Positions 53,524 through 62,540 of a stretch of DNA of 64,000 bases are shown piece by piece. Within the stretch, counting starts at the first letter, position 1, and each line of letters opens with the position of its first letter. Source of the DNA: Aquisediminimonas sp031376385 (GTDB lineage Bacteria > Pseudomonadota > Alphaproteobacteria > Sphingomonadales > Sphingomonadaceae); contig JANMDQ010000019.1 in NCBI GenBank assembly GCA_031376385.1, forward strand, positions 1 to 64,000. Reading direction: 5' to 3'. Under the pieces are notes generated by a model that ran no database searches, was not told where the DNA came from, and was given only the letters and a program-made list of their open reading frames with translations. The position numbers and the translations under genes are program-made.

Positions 53524-54704
53524 TGTTTATAAACTTCCTCGACGAGCTCCGCCTTGCAGGCATCCCCGCTTCTTTGAAGGAGCATCTCATATTGCTTGAG
53601 GCGCTCGACAAAGACGTCATCGAGAACACGCCGGAGGAGTTTTACTATCTGTCCCGCTCCGTGTTTGTGAAGGATGAGGGGCTGCTTGTTCGGTTCGATC
53701 AGGTTTTCAACAAGGTCTTTAAGGGGCTGCTCACTGATTATGGAACCAATCCCCAGGAAATTCCTGAGGATTGGTTGAAGGCCGTTGCCGAGAAATTCCT
53801 GACCGAGGAAGAGATGGAGGCAATGAAGTCTCTTGGGTCTTGGGAAGAGATTATGGAGACGTTGAAAAGGCGTCTGGAAGAACAGCAAAAGCGCCATGAA
53901 GGCGGCAGCAAGTGGATTGGCACAGGCGGAACGTCGCCTTTTGGCAACAACGGCTTCAACCCCGAAGGCGTGCGAATTGGCGGCGAGAGCAAGCATAAAC
54001 GCGCGCTGAAAGTATGGGAAAAGCGCGAATTTGCGAACCTCGATCACACTAAGGAACTGGGCACACGCAATATCAAGATTGCGTTGCGTCGCCTGCGTAA
54101 ATTTGCGCGCACAGGGTCAGCCGAGGAATTGGATATTCCAGCGACCATTGACGGCACGGCCAAACAAGGCTGGCTGGATATCCGGATGCGCCCGGAGCGT
54201 CGCAACGCGATTAAAGTGCTCTTGTTCCTTGATGTCGGCGGATCGATGGACCCGTTCATCAAGCTTTGCGAAGAATTGTTCAGTGCCGCGACCAGCGAGT
54301 TCAAGAACCTGGAATTCTTCTATTTCCACAATTGCCCTTACGAAGGCGTGTGGAAGGATAACCGCCGCCGCTTTGCCGAACGGACGCCGATGTGGGATGT
54401 CCTGCACAAATATCCCCATGACTACAAGGCGATCTTCGTCGGTGACGCTGCGATGTCCCCATATGAGATCAGCCATGCTGGCGGGTCGGTGGAACATTTC
54501 AACGAGGAATCAGGGGCCGTGTGGATGCAGCGGCTGACCAATACTTATCCCGCCGCCGTCTGGCTCAACCCCACACCAGAGGCGCATTGGGGATACTCGC
54601 AATCGACCAAAATCATCAAGGAATTGATGAAGGATCGCATGTATCCGCTTTCACTGATCGGGCTAGATGGCGCGATGCGGGAACTGGTGCGCAAAGCGGG
54701 GTAG
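53523..54704 (+). CDS. vWA domain protein of the CoxE type
   Basis: 393 residues. The N-terminal helical part begins MFINFLDELRLAGIPASLKEHLILLEAL. From about residue 230 the vWA domain has the metal site LLFLDVGGSMDPF. It is the usual partner of MoxR ATPases and together they may insert cofactors or remodel a protein complex. The Gly of the DxSxS motif (DVGGS) departs slightly from consensus, as in other CoxE-like members. Confidence 0.9.
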   Translation: MFINFLDELRLAGIPASLKEHLILLEALDKDVIENTPEEFYYLSRSVFVKDEGLLVRFDQVFNKVFKGLLTDYGTNPQEIPEDWLKAVAEKFLTEEEMEAMKSLGSWEEIMETLKRRLEEQQKRHEGGSKWIGTGGTSPFGNNGFNPEGVRIGGESKHKRALKVWEKREFANLDHTKELGTRNIKIALRRLRKFARTGSAEELDIPATIDGTAKQGWLDIRMRPERRNAIKVLLFLDVGGSMDPFIKLCEELFSAATSEFKNLEFFYFHNCPYEGVWKDNRRRFAERTPMWDVLHKYPHDYKAIFVGDAAMSPYEISHAGGSVEHFNEESGAVWMQRLTNTYPAAVWLNPTPEAHWGYSQSTKIIKELMKDRMYPLSLIGLDGAMRELVRKAG

Positions 54705-54708
54705 CGCC

Positions 54709-57042
54709 TTACCCTAATACTCGCGCTGTTGCGGCCACCACTGCATCGGCGTCGAGCCCGTAAGTGCGATACAGGTCTGGCAAATCGCCTGTCTGCCCGA
54801 ACCGGTCCACACCCAGCGGCACCACGCGACGCCCATCGACGGCACCGATCCAAGACAGTGACCCCGGTGATCCATCTGTCAGCGTGACGAGACCGGCACA
54901 CGGAGCCAGCGCCAGTTTGGCCGCAATGTGCGAACCCGTGCCGTTCGCGCTCCAATCGCGGTGAAGCAAGTCTGGCGATGTGACGTTGAGCAATCCCAAG
55001 CCGGGCAGATCCACCGCCATGGCGGCCCAGGCCTCCAGCGCCTCAGGCATCACTGCCCCCATTGCGACGATTGCGGCATCGCAAGTCGCGCCGGGCTGTT
55101 TGAGCCAATAGGCCCCTGCCAAGGCGTCGCTTTGCCAGTCGCCTGTCCGCTCTGGCTGATCAAGTTCGCGCGTGGACAGCCGCAGATAGATGCTCTCCCC
55201 GTCTTCCGCTTGCATGAGGCGAAAGGCATGTTCCATAAACAGCGTCAATTCATCAGCATAAGCTGGCTCATAATGACGCAGGCCCGGCTGGCCCATGGCA
55301 ATCAGCGGCGGGTTGATCGATTGGTGCGCGCCGCCTTCTGGCCCCAGCGTCACGCCGGACGGCGTAGCCACCAGTAAGAAGCGCGCATCTTGGTAGCAAG
55401 CATAGTTGAGCGCATCGAGCCCGCGCGAAATGAAGGGATCATAGACAGTGCCAATGGGGATCAGCCGTTCGCCGAACAGATCGCCAGACAGGCCCATGGC
55501 TGCGAGCATCAGGAACAGATTATTTTCCGCAATGCCCAGTTCGACATGCTGCCCGGCACCATCGCCGCCCCATTTCTGCGCGCTGGGGATTTTCGCCGCA
55601 CGGAAGACATCCGCCATTTCCTGACGGCGAAATAGCCCGCGCTGATTAACCCATGCGCCGAGGTTGGTTGAGACGGTGACGTCAGGCGACGTCGTAATAA
55701 TACGGTCGGCGAGCGGCGCTTTGGATTTGGCCAGTTCGAGCAGAACCTTACCAAAGGCCGCTTGCGTCGATTGCTTGGCGCCTTCTGGCACGACCAGTGC
55801 AGGCACGGGGACTACAGCTGCCCTGCCCCGCTTCTTCCGCGCCATCGGGGATACCTGTGCGAGCGCCTGCGCAGTTGCCGCGATGTTATCGCCAAGCCCT
55901 GCCCAAGCATCCCACTCATCGCCTTCTGCGATCCCAAGCGTGGAGCGGAACCCCTCAATCTGGGTCGGTGTCATCAGGCCGCTGTGGTTATCTTTATGCC
56001 CTGCAAACGGCAGGCCATAACCTTTTACCGTATAAGCAATAAAGATTGTCGGCCGGTCATCCTGCGCACTGTCAAACGCTTCGCACAGGCTCTCGATACA
56101 ATGGCCGCCAAGGCCCGTCATCAATGCAGCGAGGGCCGCATCATCGCGCTTGGCGAGAAGTTCAGGCACGCCCCGCACATGGCCCAAATCGCGCAACAGA
56201 CGTTCGCGCCATGCCGCCCCACCTTGATAAGTGAGCGCAGCGAATTCGGCGTTGGGCGTTTCGTCAATCCAGTCATCCAGCGCCTGCCCGCCGGGCTCCT
56301 TAAACGCCGCCTTTTGCAGCTTGCCGTTTTTCACCGTAACGACACGCCAGCCGCAGGTTTCGAAAATATCATCAAAGCGACGGAACATCCGGTCCGCAGT
56401 GGTCGCGTCGAGAGACTGGCGGTTGTAATCAACCACCCACCAACAGTTGCGTATATTATGCTTATAGGCCTCAATTAGGCATTCGTAGATGTTGCCTTCG
56501 TCCAGTTCGGCGTCGCCCATCAAGGCAATCATCCGGCCTGCATCTGCCTCTGCCAGTGATCCGTGGGCGATGAGATAATCCTGAATGAGGCTTGCAAAGG
56601 CCGTGACTGCAACGCCGAGGCCAACGCTCCCTGTCGAGAAGTCGACCGGGATGATGTCTTTCGTACGACTAGGATAGCTTTGGATGCCCCCAAGGCCACG
56701 AAATGCCTTGATCTTCTCAAGATCATGATTGCCAAGCAAATGGTGGATCGCATGAAGAACTGGCCCGGCGTGCGGTTTAACAGCTACTTTATCATTGGGC
56801 CTAAGCGCATGGAAATAGAGCGCCGTCATAATCGCCGTGATCGACGCACAGCTGGCCTGATGGCCACCCACTTTCAACCCGTCACGACTCTCGCGCAAAT
56901 GGTTCGCATTGTGGATCGTCCAAGATGACAGCCACCGCAGGCGGGTTTCAATCGCGTCGAGCGCTGTGATGTCGGGCTTGGCAGTGGCGGGTTTGCGAGC
57001 TTTAGTCTTGGTCATAGATCGGTCATCTGCCAATTCTTTCAC
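54709..57042 (-). CDS. transketolase-like / AceE-type thiamine diphosphate enzyme
   Basis: 777 residues, GTG start overlapping the gcvPB stop by 4 bases; ATG 57015 is an alternative. The thiamine diphosphate motif is GDAELDEGNIYECL, and DGLKVGGHQASCAS with KPHAGPVLHAIHHLLG resembles homodimeric pyruvate dehydrogenase E1 (AceE) more than common transketolases, which are near 660 residues. The reaction is not certain. A separate PdhA/PdhB pair lies at 30048..32425, so this enzyme is probably not the main E1. It closes the glycine cleavage operon. Confidence 0.82.
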   Translation of the reverse strand: MKELADDRSMTKTKARKPATAKPDITALDAIETRLRWLSSWTIHNANHLRESRDGLKVGGHQASCASITAIMTALYFHALRPNDKVAVKPHAGPVLHAIHHLLGNHDLEKIKAFRGLGGIQSYPSRTKDIIPVDFSTGSVGLGVAVTAFASLIQDYLIAHGSLAEADAGRMIALMGDAELDEGNIYECLIEAYKHNIRNCWWVVDYNRQSLDATTADRMFRRFDDIFETCGWRVVTVKNGKLQKAAFKEPGGQALDDWIDETPNAEFAALTYQGGAAWRERLLRDLGHVRGVPELLAKRDDAALAALMTGLGGHCIESLCEAFDSAQDDRPTIFIAYTVKGYGLPFAGHKDNHSGLMTPTQIEGFRSTLGIAEGDEWDAWAGLGDNIAATAQALAQVSPMARKKRGRAAVVPVPALVVPEGAKQSTQAAFGKVLLELAKSKAPLADRIITTSPDVTVSTNLGAWVNQRGLFRRQEMADVFRAAKIPSAQKWGGDGAGQHVELGIAENNLFLMLAAMGLSGDLFGERLIPIGTVYDPFISRGLDALNYACYQDARFLLVATPSGVTLGPEGGAHQSINPPLIAMGQPGLRHYEPAYADELTLFMEHAFRLMQAEDGESIYLRLSTRELDQPERTGDWQSDALAGAYWLKQPGATCDAAIVAMGAVMPEALEAWAAMAVDLPGLGLLNVTSPDLLHRDWSANGTGSHIAAKLALAPCAGLVTLTDGSPGSLSWIGAVDGRRVVPLGVDRFGQTGDLPDLYRTYGLDADAVVAATARVLG

Positions 57043-58604
57043 TCCGCCGCAACCGCCAAATCAGGTTCTTTCCAAACCAGCACTGGCTTACGCGCGGCAA
57101 GCGTTTCATCCAATCGTCTGCGCGGGGCGAAATGCGGCGCAGACTTCAGTGAAGCGTCGCCGGCCTTCGCGCGTTTGACCACAGAGCGAATGGCGCCAAT
57201 AAACTGATCCAGCGCGGCTTTGCTCTCTGTCTCGGTCGGTTCGATCAGCATCGCGCCGTGAACGACAAGCGGGAAATAGACAGTCATCGGGTGATAGCCT
57301 TCGTCGATCAGGCCTTTGGCGATGTCTAAGGTCGTGAAGCCCTCGGCCAACCCAGCGTCAGTAAACAATGCCTCATGCATGCATGGGCCGCTGTCGCCGA
57401 ACGGCGCATCCATGACGTCTTCCAGACTACGCAGGATATAGTTGGCGTTGAGCACCGCATCCTCGGCGACCTGTCGCAGTCCATCGGCACCATGGCTCAT
57501 GATGTAACTCAGTGCGCGCGTAAACATCCCCATCTGGCCGTGGAATGCGACCATCCGGCCAAAGCTCTGTGTCTCAGGGCCAGCGCCTTCTTCCTCCACA
57601 ATCACATAGCCATCGCCGCGCTTTTCCACATAAGGGAGCGGCGCGAAGGGGGCGAGCGCCTCTGACAGCACAACAGGCCCGGACCCCGGCCCGCCGCCGC
57701 CGTGCGGGGTGCTGAATGTCTTGTGCAAGTTGATGTGCATCGCATCGACACCCAGATCGCCGGGGCGGACGCGACCAACGATGGCGTTGAAATTCGCGCC
57801 GTCACAGTAAACGAAACCGCCTGCGGCATGAACTGCATCCGAAATCTCACGCAAGTCGCGCTCAAAAAGCCCGCAGGTATTTGGATTGGTGATCATCACG
57901 CCTGCGACATCGGGGCCCAAACGGGCTTTAAGCGCAGGCAAATCAACGCGGCCTTTGGATGTTGCCGGGATATTCTCGACAGCATAGCCTGCGAATGCCG
58001 CCGTTGCTGGGTTAGTGCCATGCGCACTTTCAGGACAGAGGATCACTGACCGCGCATCGCCGCGTGCCGTAAGCGCCGCGCGGATGGCGAGGATGCCGCA
58101 CAACTCCCCGTGCGCGCCTGCCTTGGGGGACATGGCCACGGCCTTCATCCCCGTCAGCGTCACCAGCCAATGGGCAAGCTGATCAATCACTGCCAGCGCG
58201 CCTTGAACGGTGCTGATCGGCGCGAGTGGATGCACATCATTAAAACCGGCCATCCGCGACACTTTTTCATTCACACGCGGGTTGTGCTTCATCGTGCAAC
58301 TGCCAAGCGGGAAAAAGCCGAGGTCAATGGCGTAATTCTGACGAGAAAGGCGCGTGTAATGGCGCACAGTCTCTGGCTCTGAAAGGCCGGGAAGGCCAAT
58401 AGCGCGATTGCGTTCAAGATTGCCGAGGCGACTTGTCACTTTAGGACGTGGCGCGATGTCCACCCCTGTCGTCTCACTATTCCCAATTTCAAAGATCAGC
58501 GCTTCTTCCAGCATCAACGCGCGGTTGCCAGTGAAAGTGCTGACGGGGCCAGCATCATTGGCCGTCATTTCAGGCTTCCAGCCACTTTGGTTGGGGGTGT
58601 TCAT
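57039..58604 (-). CDS. gcvPB: glycine dehydrogenase (P-protein) subunit 2
   Basis: 521 residues. The cofactor-binding Lys295 lies in NLHKTFSTPHGGGGPG; other family pieces are YAIDLGFFPLGSCTMKHNPR and PESAHGTNPATAA. With GcvPA it decarboxylates glycine using pyridoxal phosphate and passes the aminomethyl group to GcvH. Overlaps gcvPA and the downstream gene by 4 bases each, which points to tight coupling. Confidence 0.97.
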   Translation of the reverse strand: MNTPNQSGWKPEMTANDAGPVSTFTGNRALMLEEALIFEIGNSETTGVDIAPRPKVTSRLGNLERNRAIGLPGLSEPETVRHYTRLSRQNYAIDLGFFPLGSCTMKHNPRVNEKVSRMAGFNDVHPLAPISTVQGALAVIDQLAHWLVTLTGMKAVAMSPKAGAHGELCGILAIRAALTARGDARSVILCPESAHGTNPATAAFAGYAVENIPATSKGRVDLPALKARLGPDVAGVMITNPNTCGLFERDLREISDAVHAAGGFVYCDGANFNAIVGRVRPGDLGVDAMHINLHKTFSTPHGGGGPGSGPVVLSEALAPFAPLPYVEKRGDGYVIVEEEGAGPETQSFGRMVAFHGQMGMFTRALSYIMSHGADGLRQVAEDAVLNANYILRSLEDVMDAPFGDSGPCMHEALFTDAGLAEGFTTLDIAKGLIDEGYHPMTVYFPLVVHGAMLIEPTETESKAALDQFIGAIRSVVKRAKAGDASLKSAPHFAPRRRLDETLAARKPVLVWKEPDLAVAAE

Positions 58605-59959
58605 GCCAAATGCTCCTCAAGTGCGGATGCGAGTGTTTCAATATCTTCAGGCGTTACAACTTCGGTAACCGCCACGATCAGGCCATTTTCAAGCGCGCCA
58701 ACGCCGGGAAAAAGCCGCCCTAGTGAGACGCCGCCGAGGATGCCTTGCCCTGCTAAAGCCTGCACGATTGGCCGTGCCTCTTTTGACAGTTTCAAGGTGA
58801 ACTCGTTGAAGAAATTCTCATTCACCAGCTCAACACCGCGAATTTGGGAAAGCCGATCTGCTGCGATCACCGCATTTGCATGGTTCAACATCGCCAGATC
58901 GCGCAGTCCGCGCTCGCCGAGCAGTGTCATGTGAACACTGAAAGCCAACGCACACAGTCCTGAATTGGTGCAGATGTTGGACGTCGCTTTTTCCCGCCGG
59001 ATATGCTGTTCGCGGGTGGAAAGCGTCAGCACGAAGCCACGTTTGCCCTCTGCATCCACGGTCTCGCCGCACAAGCGGCCGGGCATTTGGCGCACGAACT
59101 TTTCCTTGCACGCAAACAGGCCGACATAGGGTCCGCCAAATTGGAGGCCGACGCCAATGGATTGGCCTTCACCGACGACGATGTCCGCGCCCATTTCGCC
59201 CGGCGGCTTGATTGCCCCAAACGCGACGGGTTCCGTGATGACTGCGATTAGCAACGCCCCAACTTCATGCGCTTTAGCTGCAATGGCGCTCAGATCTTCG
59301 ATGCGCCCCAATATGTCGGGATATTGGACGACGACGCAGCTTGTGGTGGCATCAATTGCGGCAATCAATCGTGCGCTGTCGGTGTCAGCGGTCAATTCTG
59401 GCTTGGCCGTATCCAGCACATCGCCAGTGAAGCGCGCCATCGTTTCACAGACGCTGACATAATGGGGATGGAGGCCGGACGAGAGGACGGCTTTGCTCCG
59501 CTTCGTAATGCGGCCCGCCATTACAATCGCTTCCCAGCAGGCTGTAGAGCCATCATACATTGACGCATTGGCGACATCACAGCCCAGCAGCCGAGCGACT
59601 TGCGTTTGAAATTCAAACAACATTTGGAGCGTGCCCTGAGCGATTTCGGGCTGATAAGGGGTGTAAGCCGTCAGAAACTCTCCGCGCTGAATGAGATGAT
59701 CGACGCTCGCGGGCACATGATGCTTGTAGGCGCCGGCCCCTAAGAAGAAGGGATGATGCGATGCGGCCATATTCTGCCGCGCAAGGGCGGACATGTGACG
59801 CTCAACGGCCATTTCGCTGGCATGATTTGGAAGCCCGCGGATCGGCCCATCCAACTGCGCCTCGGCCGGGACATCAACGAACAAGTCATCAACGCTGTTG
59901 GCGCCGATGACTGCCAACATTGCTGAGCGGTCGGTCTGGGTGAGGGGGAGGTAGCGCAT
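58601..59959 (-). CDS. gcvPA: glycine dehydrogenase (P-protein) subunit 1
   Basis: 452 residues from ATG 59959. Motifs: FLGAGAYKHHVPASVDHL, TAYTPYQPEIAQGTLQMLFE and ANASMYDGSTA, all typical of subunit 1. It has no cofactor Lys of its own and forms the heterotetramer with GcvPB. A palindromic repeat lies between it and gcvH. Confidence 0.97.
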   Translation of the reverse strand: MRYLPLTQTDRSAMLAVIGANSVDDLFVDVPAEAQLDGPIRGLPNHASEMAVERHMSALARQNMAASHHPFFLGAGAYKHHVPASVDHLIQRGEFLTAYTPYQPEIAQGTLQMLFEFQTQVARLLGCDVANASMYDGSTACWEAIVMAGRITKRSKAVLSSGLHPHYVSVCETMARFTGDVLDTAKPELTADTDSARLIAAIDATTSCVVVQYPDILGRIEDLSAIAAKAHEVGALLIAVITEPVAFGAIKPPGEMGADIVVGEGQSIGVGLQFGGPYVGLFACKEKFVRQMPGRLCGETVDAEGKRGFVLTLSTREQHIRREKATSNICTNSGLCALAFSVHMTLLGERGLRDLAMLNHANAVIAADRLSQIRGVELVNENFFNEFTLKLSKEARPIVQALAGQGILGGVSLGRLFPGVGALENGLIVAVTEVVTPEDIETLASALEEHLA

Positions 59960-59969
59960 CAATCAATTT

Positions 59970-60042
59970 CCGTTCGTATCGAGCGAAGTCGAGAGTGTGT
60001 GGCCGCGTTCATACATGTCTCGACTTCGCTCGACACGAACGG
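59970..60042. repeat. palindromic repeat between gcvH and gcvPA
   Basis: CCGTTCGTATCGAGCGAAGT and the right arm TTCGCTCGACACGAACGG pair as a palindrome of the same class as the one in carA. It lies within the operon, so it may set the ratio of upstream and downstream transcripts. Confidence 0.9.
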
Positions 60043-60049
60043 CCTTGGG

Positions 60050-60421
60050 TTAAAGCCCAGCCACAAAAGCCTTGTAACCAGCCTCATCCATCAACCCGTC
60101 CAGCTGCCCCGCATCATCGAGTGTCAGGCGAAAAAACCAGCCAGCGCCTTCGGGATCACTGTTCACCAGCGACGGATCATCAGCGAGCGCGGTATTGCCT
60201 TCTGTCACAGTGCCGCAGACTGGTGCATAAACATCAGACGCAGCCTTCACGGATTCCACAACGGCTGCATCGCCGCCTTTGGTGACAGCAGCACCTTCGC
60301 TCGGCACTTCCACAAACACGATATCACCCAGCTGTTCCTGAGCATAAGCTGTAATGCCGACCGTCGCAGTCGCGCCGTCAACGTCGATCCATTCATGTTC
60401 ATCAGTATAATATCGGGTCAC
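60050..60421 (-). CDS. gcvH: glycine cleavage system H protein
   Basis: 123 residues. Lipoyl attachment Lys59 lies in ESVKAASD. N-terminal YTDEHEWIDVDGATATVGIT and C-terminal WFFRLTLDDAGQLDGLMDEAGY fit the family. It shuttles the aminomethyl group between P, T and L proteins. Overlaps gcvT by 4 bases. Confidence 0.97.
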   Translation of the reverse strand: MTRYYTDEHEWIDVDGATATVGITAYAQEQLGDIVFVEVPSEGAAVTKGGDAAVVESVKAASDVYAPVCGTVTEGNTALADDPSLVNSDPEGAGWFFRLTLDDAGQLDGLMDEAGYKAFVAGL

Positions 60422-61536
60422 GCGGTGGCTCCTTTGCGGTGATAGCGGTGGGGGGTGAAGGGCATGGCAGCGACGGTTAGCGGCACGCGCCTGCCCCGCA
60501 CGTCAGCTTCAAGGGCAGTTCCAATGGCCGACACATCCGTTTGCACAAAACCCATCGCGATGGGGGCTTGCAGGCTTGGCGAGAAGCCACCTGAGGTGAC
60601 AACGCCAACCTTTAGTTCGCCTTCGAAAATCTCCGCACCTTCGCGCACTGGCTGGCGGCCCTCAACGGTAAAGCCGACGCGCTTCTTGTCAGCGCCGCTC
60701 GCCAGCGCGCCCAAGATGCGGTCAGCGCCAGAAAATCCGCCTTCGGCGCGGCGGCGCTTGGAAATAGCAAAGGATAGATCGCCTTGCACAGGGTCAATCG
60801 CGTCATCCAGATCATGCCCATAAAGCGGCAATCCGGCCTCCAGCCGCAGACTATCCCGCGCGCCGAGGCCGATGGGCTTGACCTCTGGTTGCGCGCAGAG
60901 TGCATCGGCCAATGCCTGAGCCTGCGCAGCGTCCACCGAAATCTCAAACCCGTCCTCGCCAGTGTAGCCCGACCGGCTGATCCAGACCGGGTGTTCGCCC
61001 CAGAGGAAGTGATCAGCCTCCATGAAAAACAGGCGCTCCACGCCGCGAACGACGCGCGCCAAAGCGTCTACGGCTTTTGGCCCCTGCAATGCGAGCAAGG
61101 CCCGGTCTTCCAAATGATTGAGCGTGATTTCATCCGCAAGGACTTCGCGGAGATAGCCAATATCTTCCCATTTCACTGCGCCGTTCACGACCAGATAAAG
61201 CCCCGTGGGTGTGGTTGTGACCATCAGATCATCAAGGATGCCGCCTTCTTCAGACAGCAGCAGCGAATAGCGCATTTTGCCCGGCTTCAACGCGCTGATG
61301 TCGCCTGGAACGATGGCCTCCAGCGCGTCCGCCACCCCGTCGCCTGACAGGATCAGCTGGCCCATGTGCGACACATCGAACAGGCCGGCACTTTTGCGCG
61401 TCCAAAGATGTTCGGCCATGATCCCTTCATACTGGATCGGCATGGAATATCCTGCGAAATCAACCATGCGAGCGCCGCGCGCGCGGTGCCAGTCCCCCAG
61501 CGGCAATTCCAATATCTCTTGAGTCTCTTCGCTCAT
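60418..61536 (-). CDS. gcvT: aminomethyltransferase (glycine cleavage T protein)
   Basis: 372 residues from ATG 61536, with GGACGG upstream; a TTG at 61551 is less likely. Motifs: MVDFAGYSMPIQYEG, GLFDVSHMGQL, ISRSGYTGEDGFEI and the folate-binding Asp region. It transfers the methylene unit to tetrahydrofolate. It is the first gene of the operon, 57 bases downstream of the glycine riboswitch. Confidence 0.97.
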   Translation of the reverse strand: MSEETQEILELPLGDWHRARGARMVDFAGYSMPIQYEGIMAEHLWTRKSAGLFDVSHMGQLILSGDGVADALEAIVPGDISALKPGKMRYSLLLSEEGGILDDLMVTTTPTGLYLVVNGAVKWEDIGYLREVLADEITLNHLEDRALLALQGPKAVDALARVVRGVERLFFMEADHFLWGEHPVWISRSGYTGEDGFEISVDAAQAQALADALCAQPEVKPIGLGARDSLRLEAGLPLYGHDLDDAIDPVQGDLSFAISKRRRAEGGFSGADRILGALASGADKKRVGFTVEGRQPVREGAEIFEGELKVGVVTSGGFSPSLQAPIAMGFVQTDVSAIGTALEADVRGRRVPLTVAAMPFTPHRYHRKGATA

Positions 61537-61592
61537 CAACCGTCCCGCCAAACAGAGTCGCAGAGAGCAAGGCGGATTGCCTCACTCCTCTA

Positions 61593-61785
61593 CCCCCTCT
61601 GTCACGGAACCTGAGAGCTTTCGCGCTGGCCTGAACCCGCGCTTACACCTTCGGTGGTTGCCCCAAATGGAACAACGCTTTCCAGAGTATCGCAATAACG
61701 AACGCGGTCCTTTTGCCTGAGAGATTCCGGGGCGGTTGCTCCTTCGGCGGTGAGGTTATCCCCACGCTCTCCCGCGTCGTCGACG
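61593..61785 (-). ncRNA. tandem glycine riboswitch
   Basis: Read on the minus strand, aptamer 1 (about 61785..61703) shows GGGAGAG, GCCGAAGGAGCAA and CTCTCAGGCAAAAGGACCGC. Aptamer 2 (about 61690..61593) has ACCGAAGGTGTAAGCGC and GCTCTCAGGTTCCGTGACAG. These are the conserved cores of the glycine (gcvT) riboswitch. When glycine is abundant, it switches on the operon so that glycine is degraded. Confidence 0.96.
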
Positions 61786-62031
61786 ATGGCAGAGTATTGG
61801 ACGGCGAGCCGCGCTGAGTCAACTGGCCTTGATCGAATGCAAGTGCCGGGCGAGTGATTTGAACGAAGTAGGGAATTTACCGGGCATTTCTGCGCCAGGT
61901 TACACTATAATCGCACATGCAGGAGTGCCGCAGTTCCCGTCAATCTGTCTAAAATATGTCGCACCGAATCTGCGCCATCCGTCATTGCGAGCGAAGCTCG
62001 GAAATCCAGCAAAATATGCCCTCCATTGCAA

Positions 62032-62046
62032 GAACATCTTGCGAAC
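62032..62046. promoter_or_regulatory. LexA-like box 1 (GAAC-N7-GAAC)
   Basis: GAACATCTTGCGAAC fits the alphaproteobacterial SOS box, GTTC-N7-GTTC, read on the minus strand. It is preceded by ATTGCAA, as in box 2. No intact gene lies directly downstream on either strand. Confidence 0.5.
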
Positions 62047-62323
62047 GTTCATGCACCCAACCTCTATGGCTGTCGTTATGGGCATATGGTGTAAAGACTG
62101 GAATAAGGGAATTGGAGCCGAAGGTCACAAAAGTCACACGAAAACGCACTTTTCATGAACAGATGTTCATATTGCGAACACCGCCGTTCCCCGGCCCTTC
62201 GGCTGCCTGCGCCGGAGAACTTGGCCACCAAGCCCGCAAAGCACCCGATCACGCGCCGCACCGAATCAAAGAGAGTGTCAAACCACATCCCAACAGCGCA
62301 CCAGAAAATGTCCTACATTGCAA

Positions 62324-62338
62324 GAACATTATAAGAAC
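62324..62338. promoter_or_regulatory. LexA-like box 2 (GAAC-N7-GAAC)
   Basis: GAACATTATAAGAAC also fits the SOS-box form, with the same ATTGCAA before it. It lies 203 bases beyond the 3' end of the nuclease gene, so it does not obviously control it. Confidence 0.5.
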
Positions 62339-62540
62339 AATAGGCGCAATGTCTCATGTGTTGGGGGGTGCTGACAGGCAGGTCTCGGTCAGGATTGCGG
62401 GAAAGCTGCCGTTCTAATGGTGTCCAAACCTTTCGGCTGTGACACTGCGCGTCCTGCCGTAGACGGAAGCTTCCGGAACGGCCAGCGCTCATCACGCCCA
62501 TTCCGACCGAAAGCCCACCAGACATAACCGAGAGTTGTTC

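Larger units (their letters stand above)
61800..62540. other. intergenic accessory stretch with two SOS-box-like sites
   Basis: About 740 bases with no gene that I can support; the short open frames lack ribosome binding sites and known patterns. It holds a half CGTCATTGCGAGCG repeat (61979..62013) and two copies of ATTGCAAGAACAT, each part of a GAAC-N7-GAAC site (listed next). It may be the remnant of lost genes. Confidence 0.5.

Noticed and set aside
56060..56090. DSAQDDRP in the transketolase-like protein as a translated repeat
   Set aside because: The length fits the normal EAF...DDRPT segment of the family and there is no paired palindrome, so no insertion is needed to explain it.
61956..62417. 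A 153-codon plus-strand frame over the SOS-like sites
   Set aside because: Its start lies in a palindromic repeat (RHCERSSEIQ is the usual translation of that repeat) and no family pattern is present.
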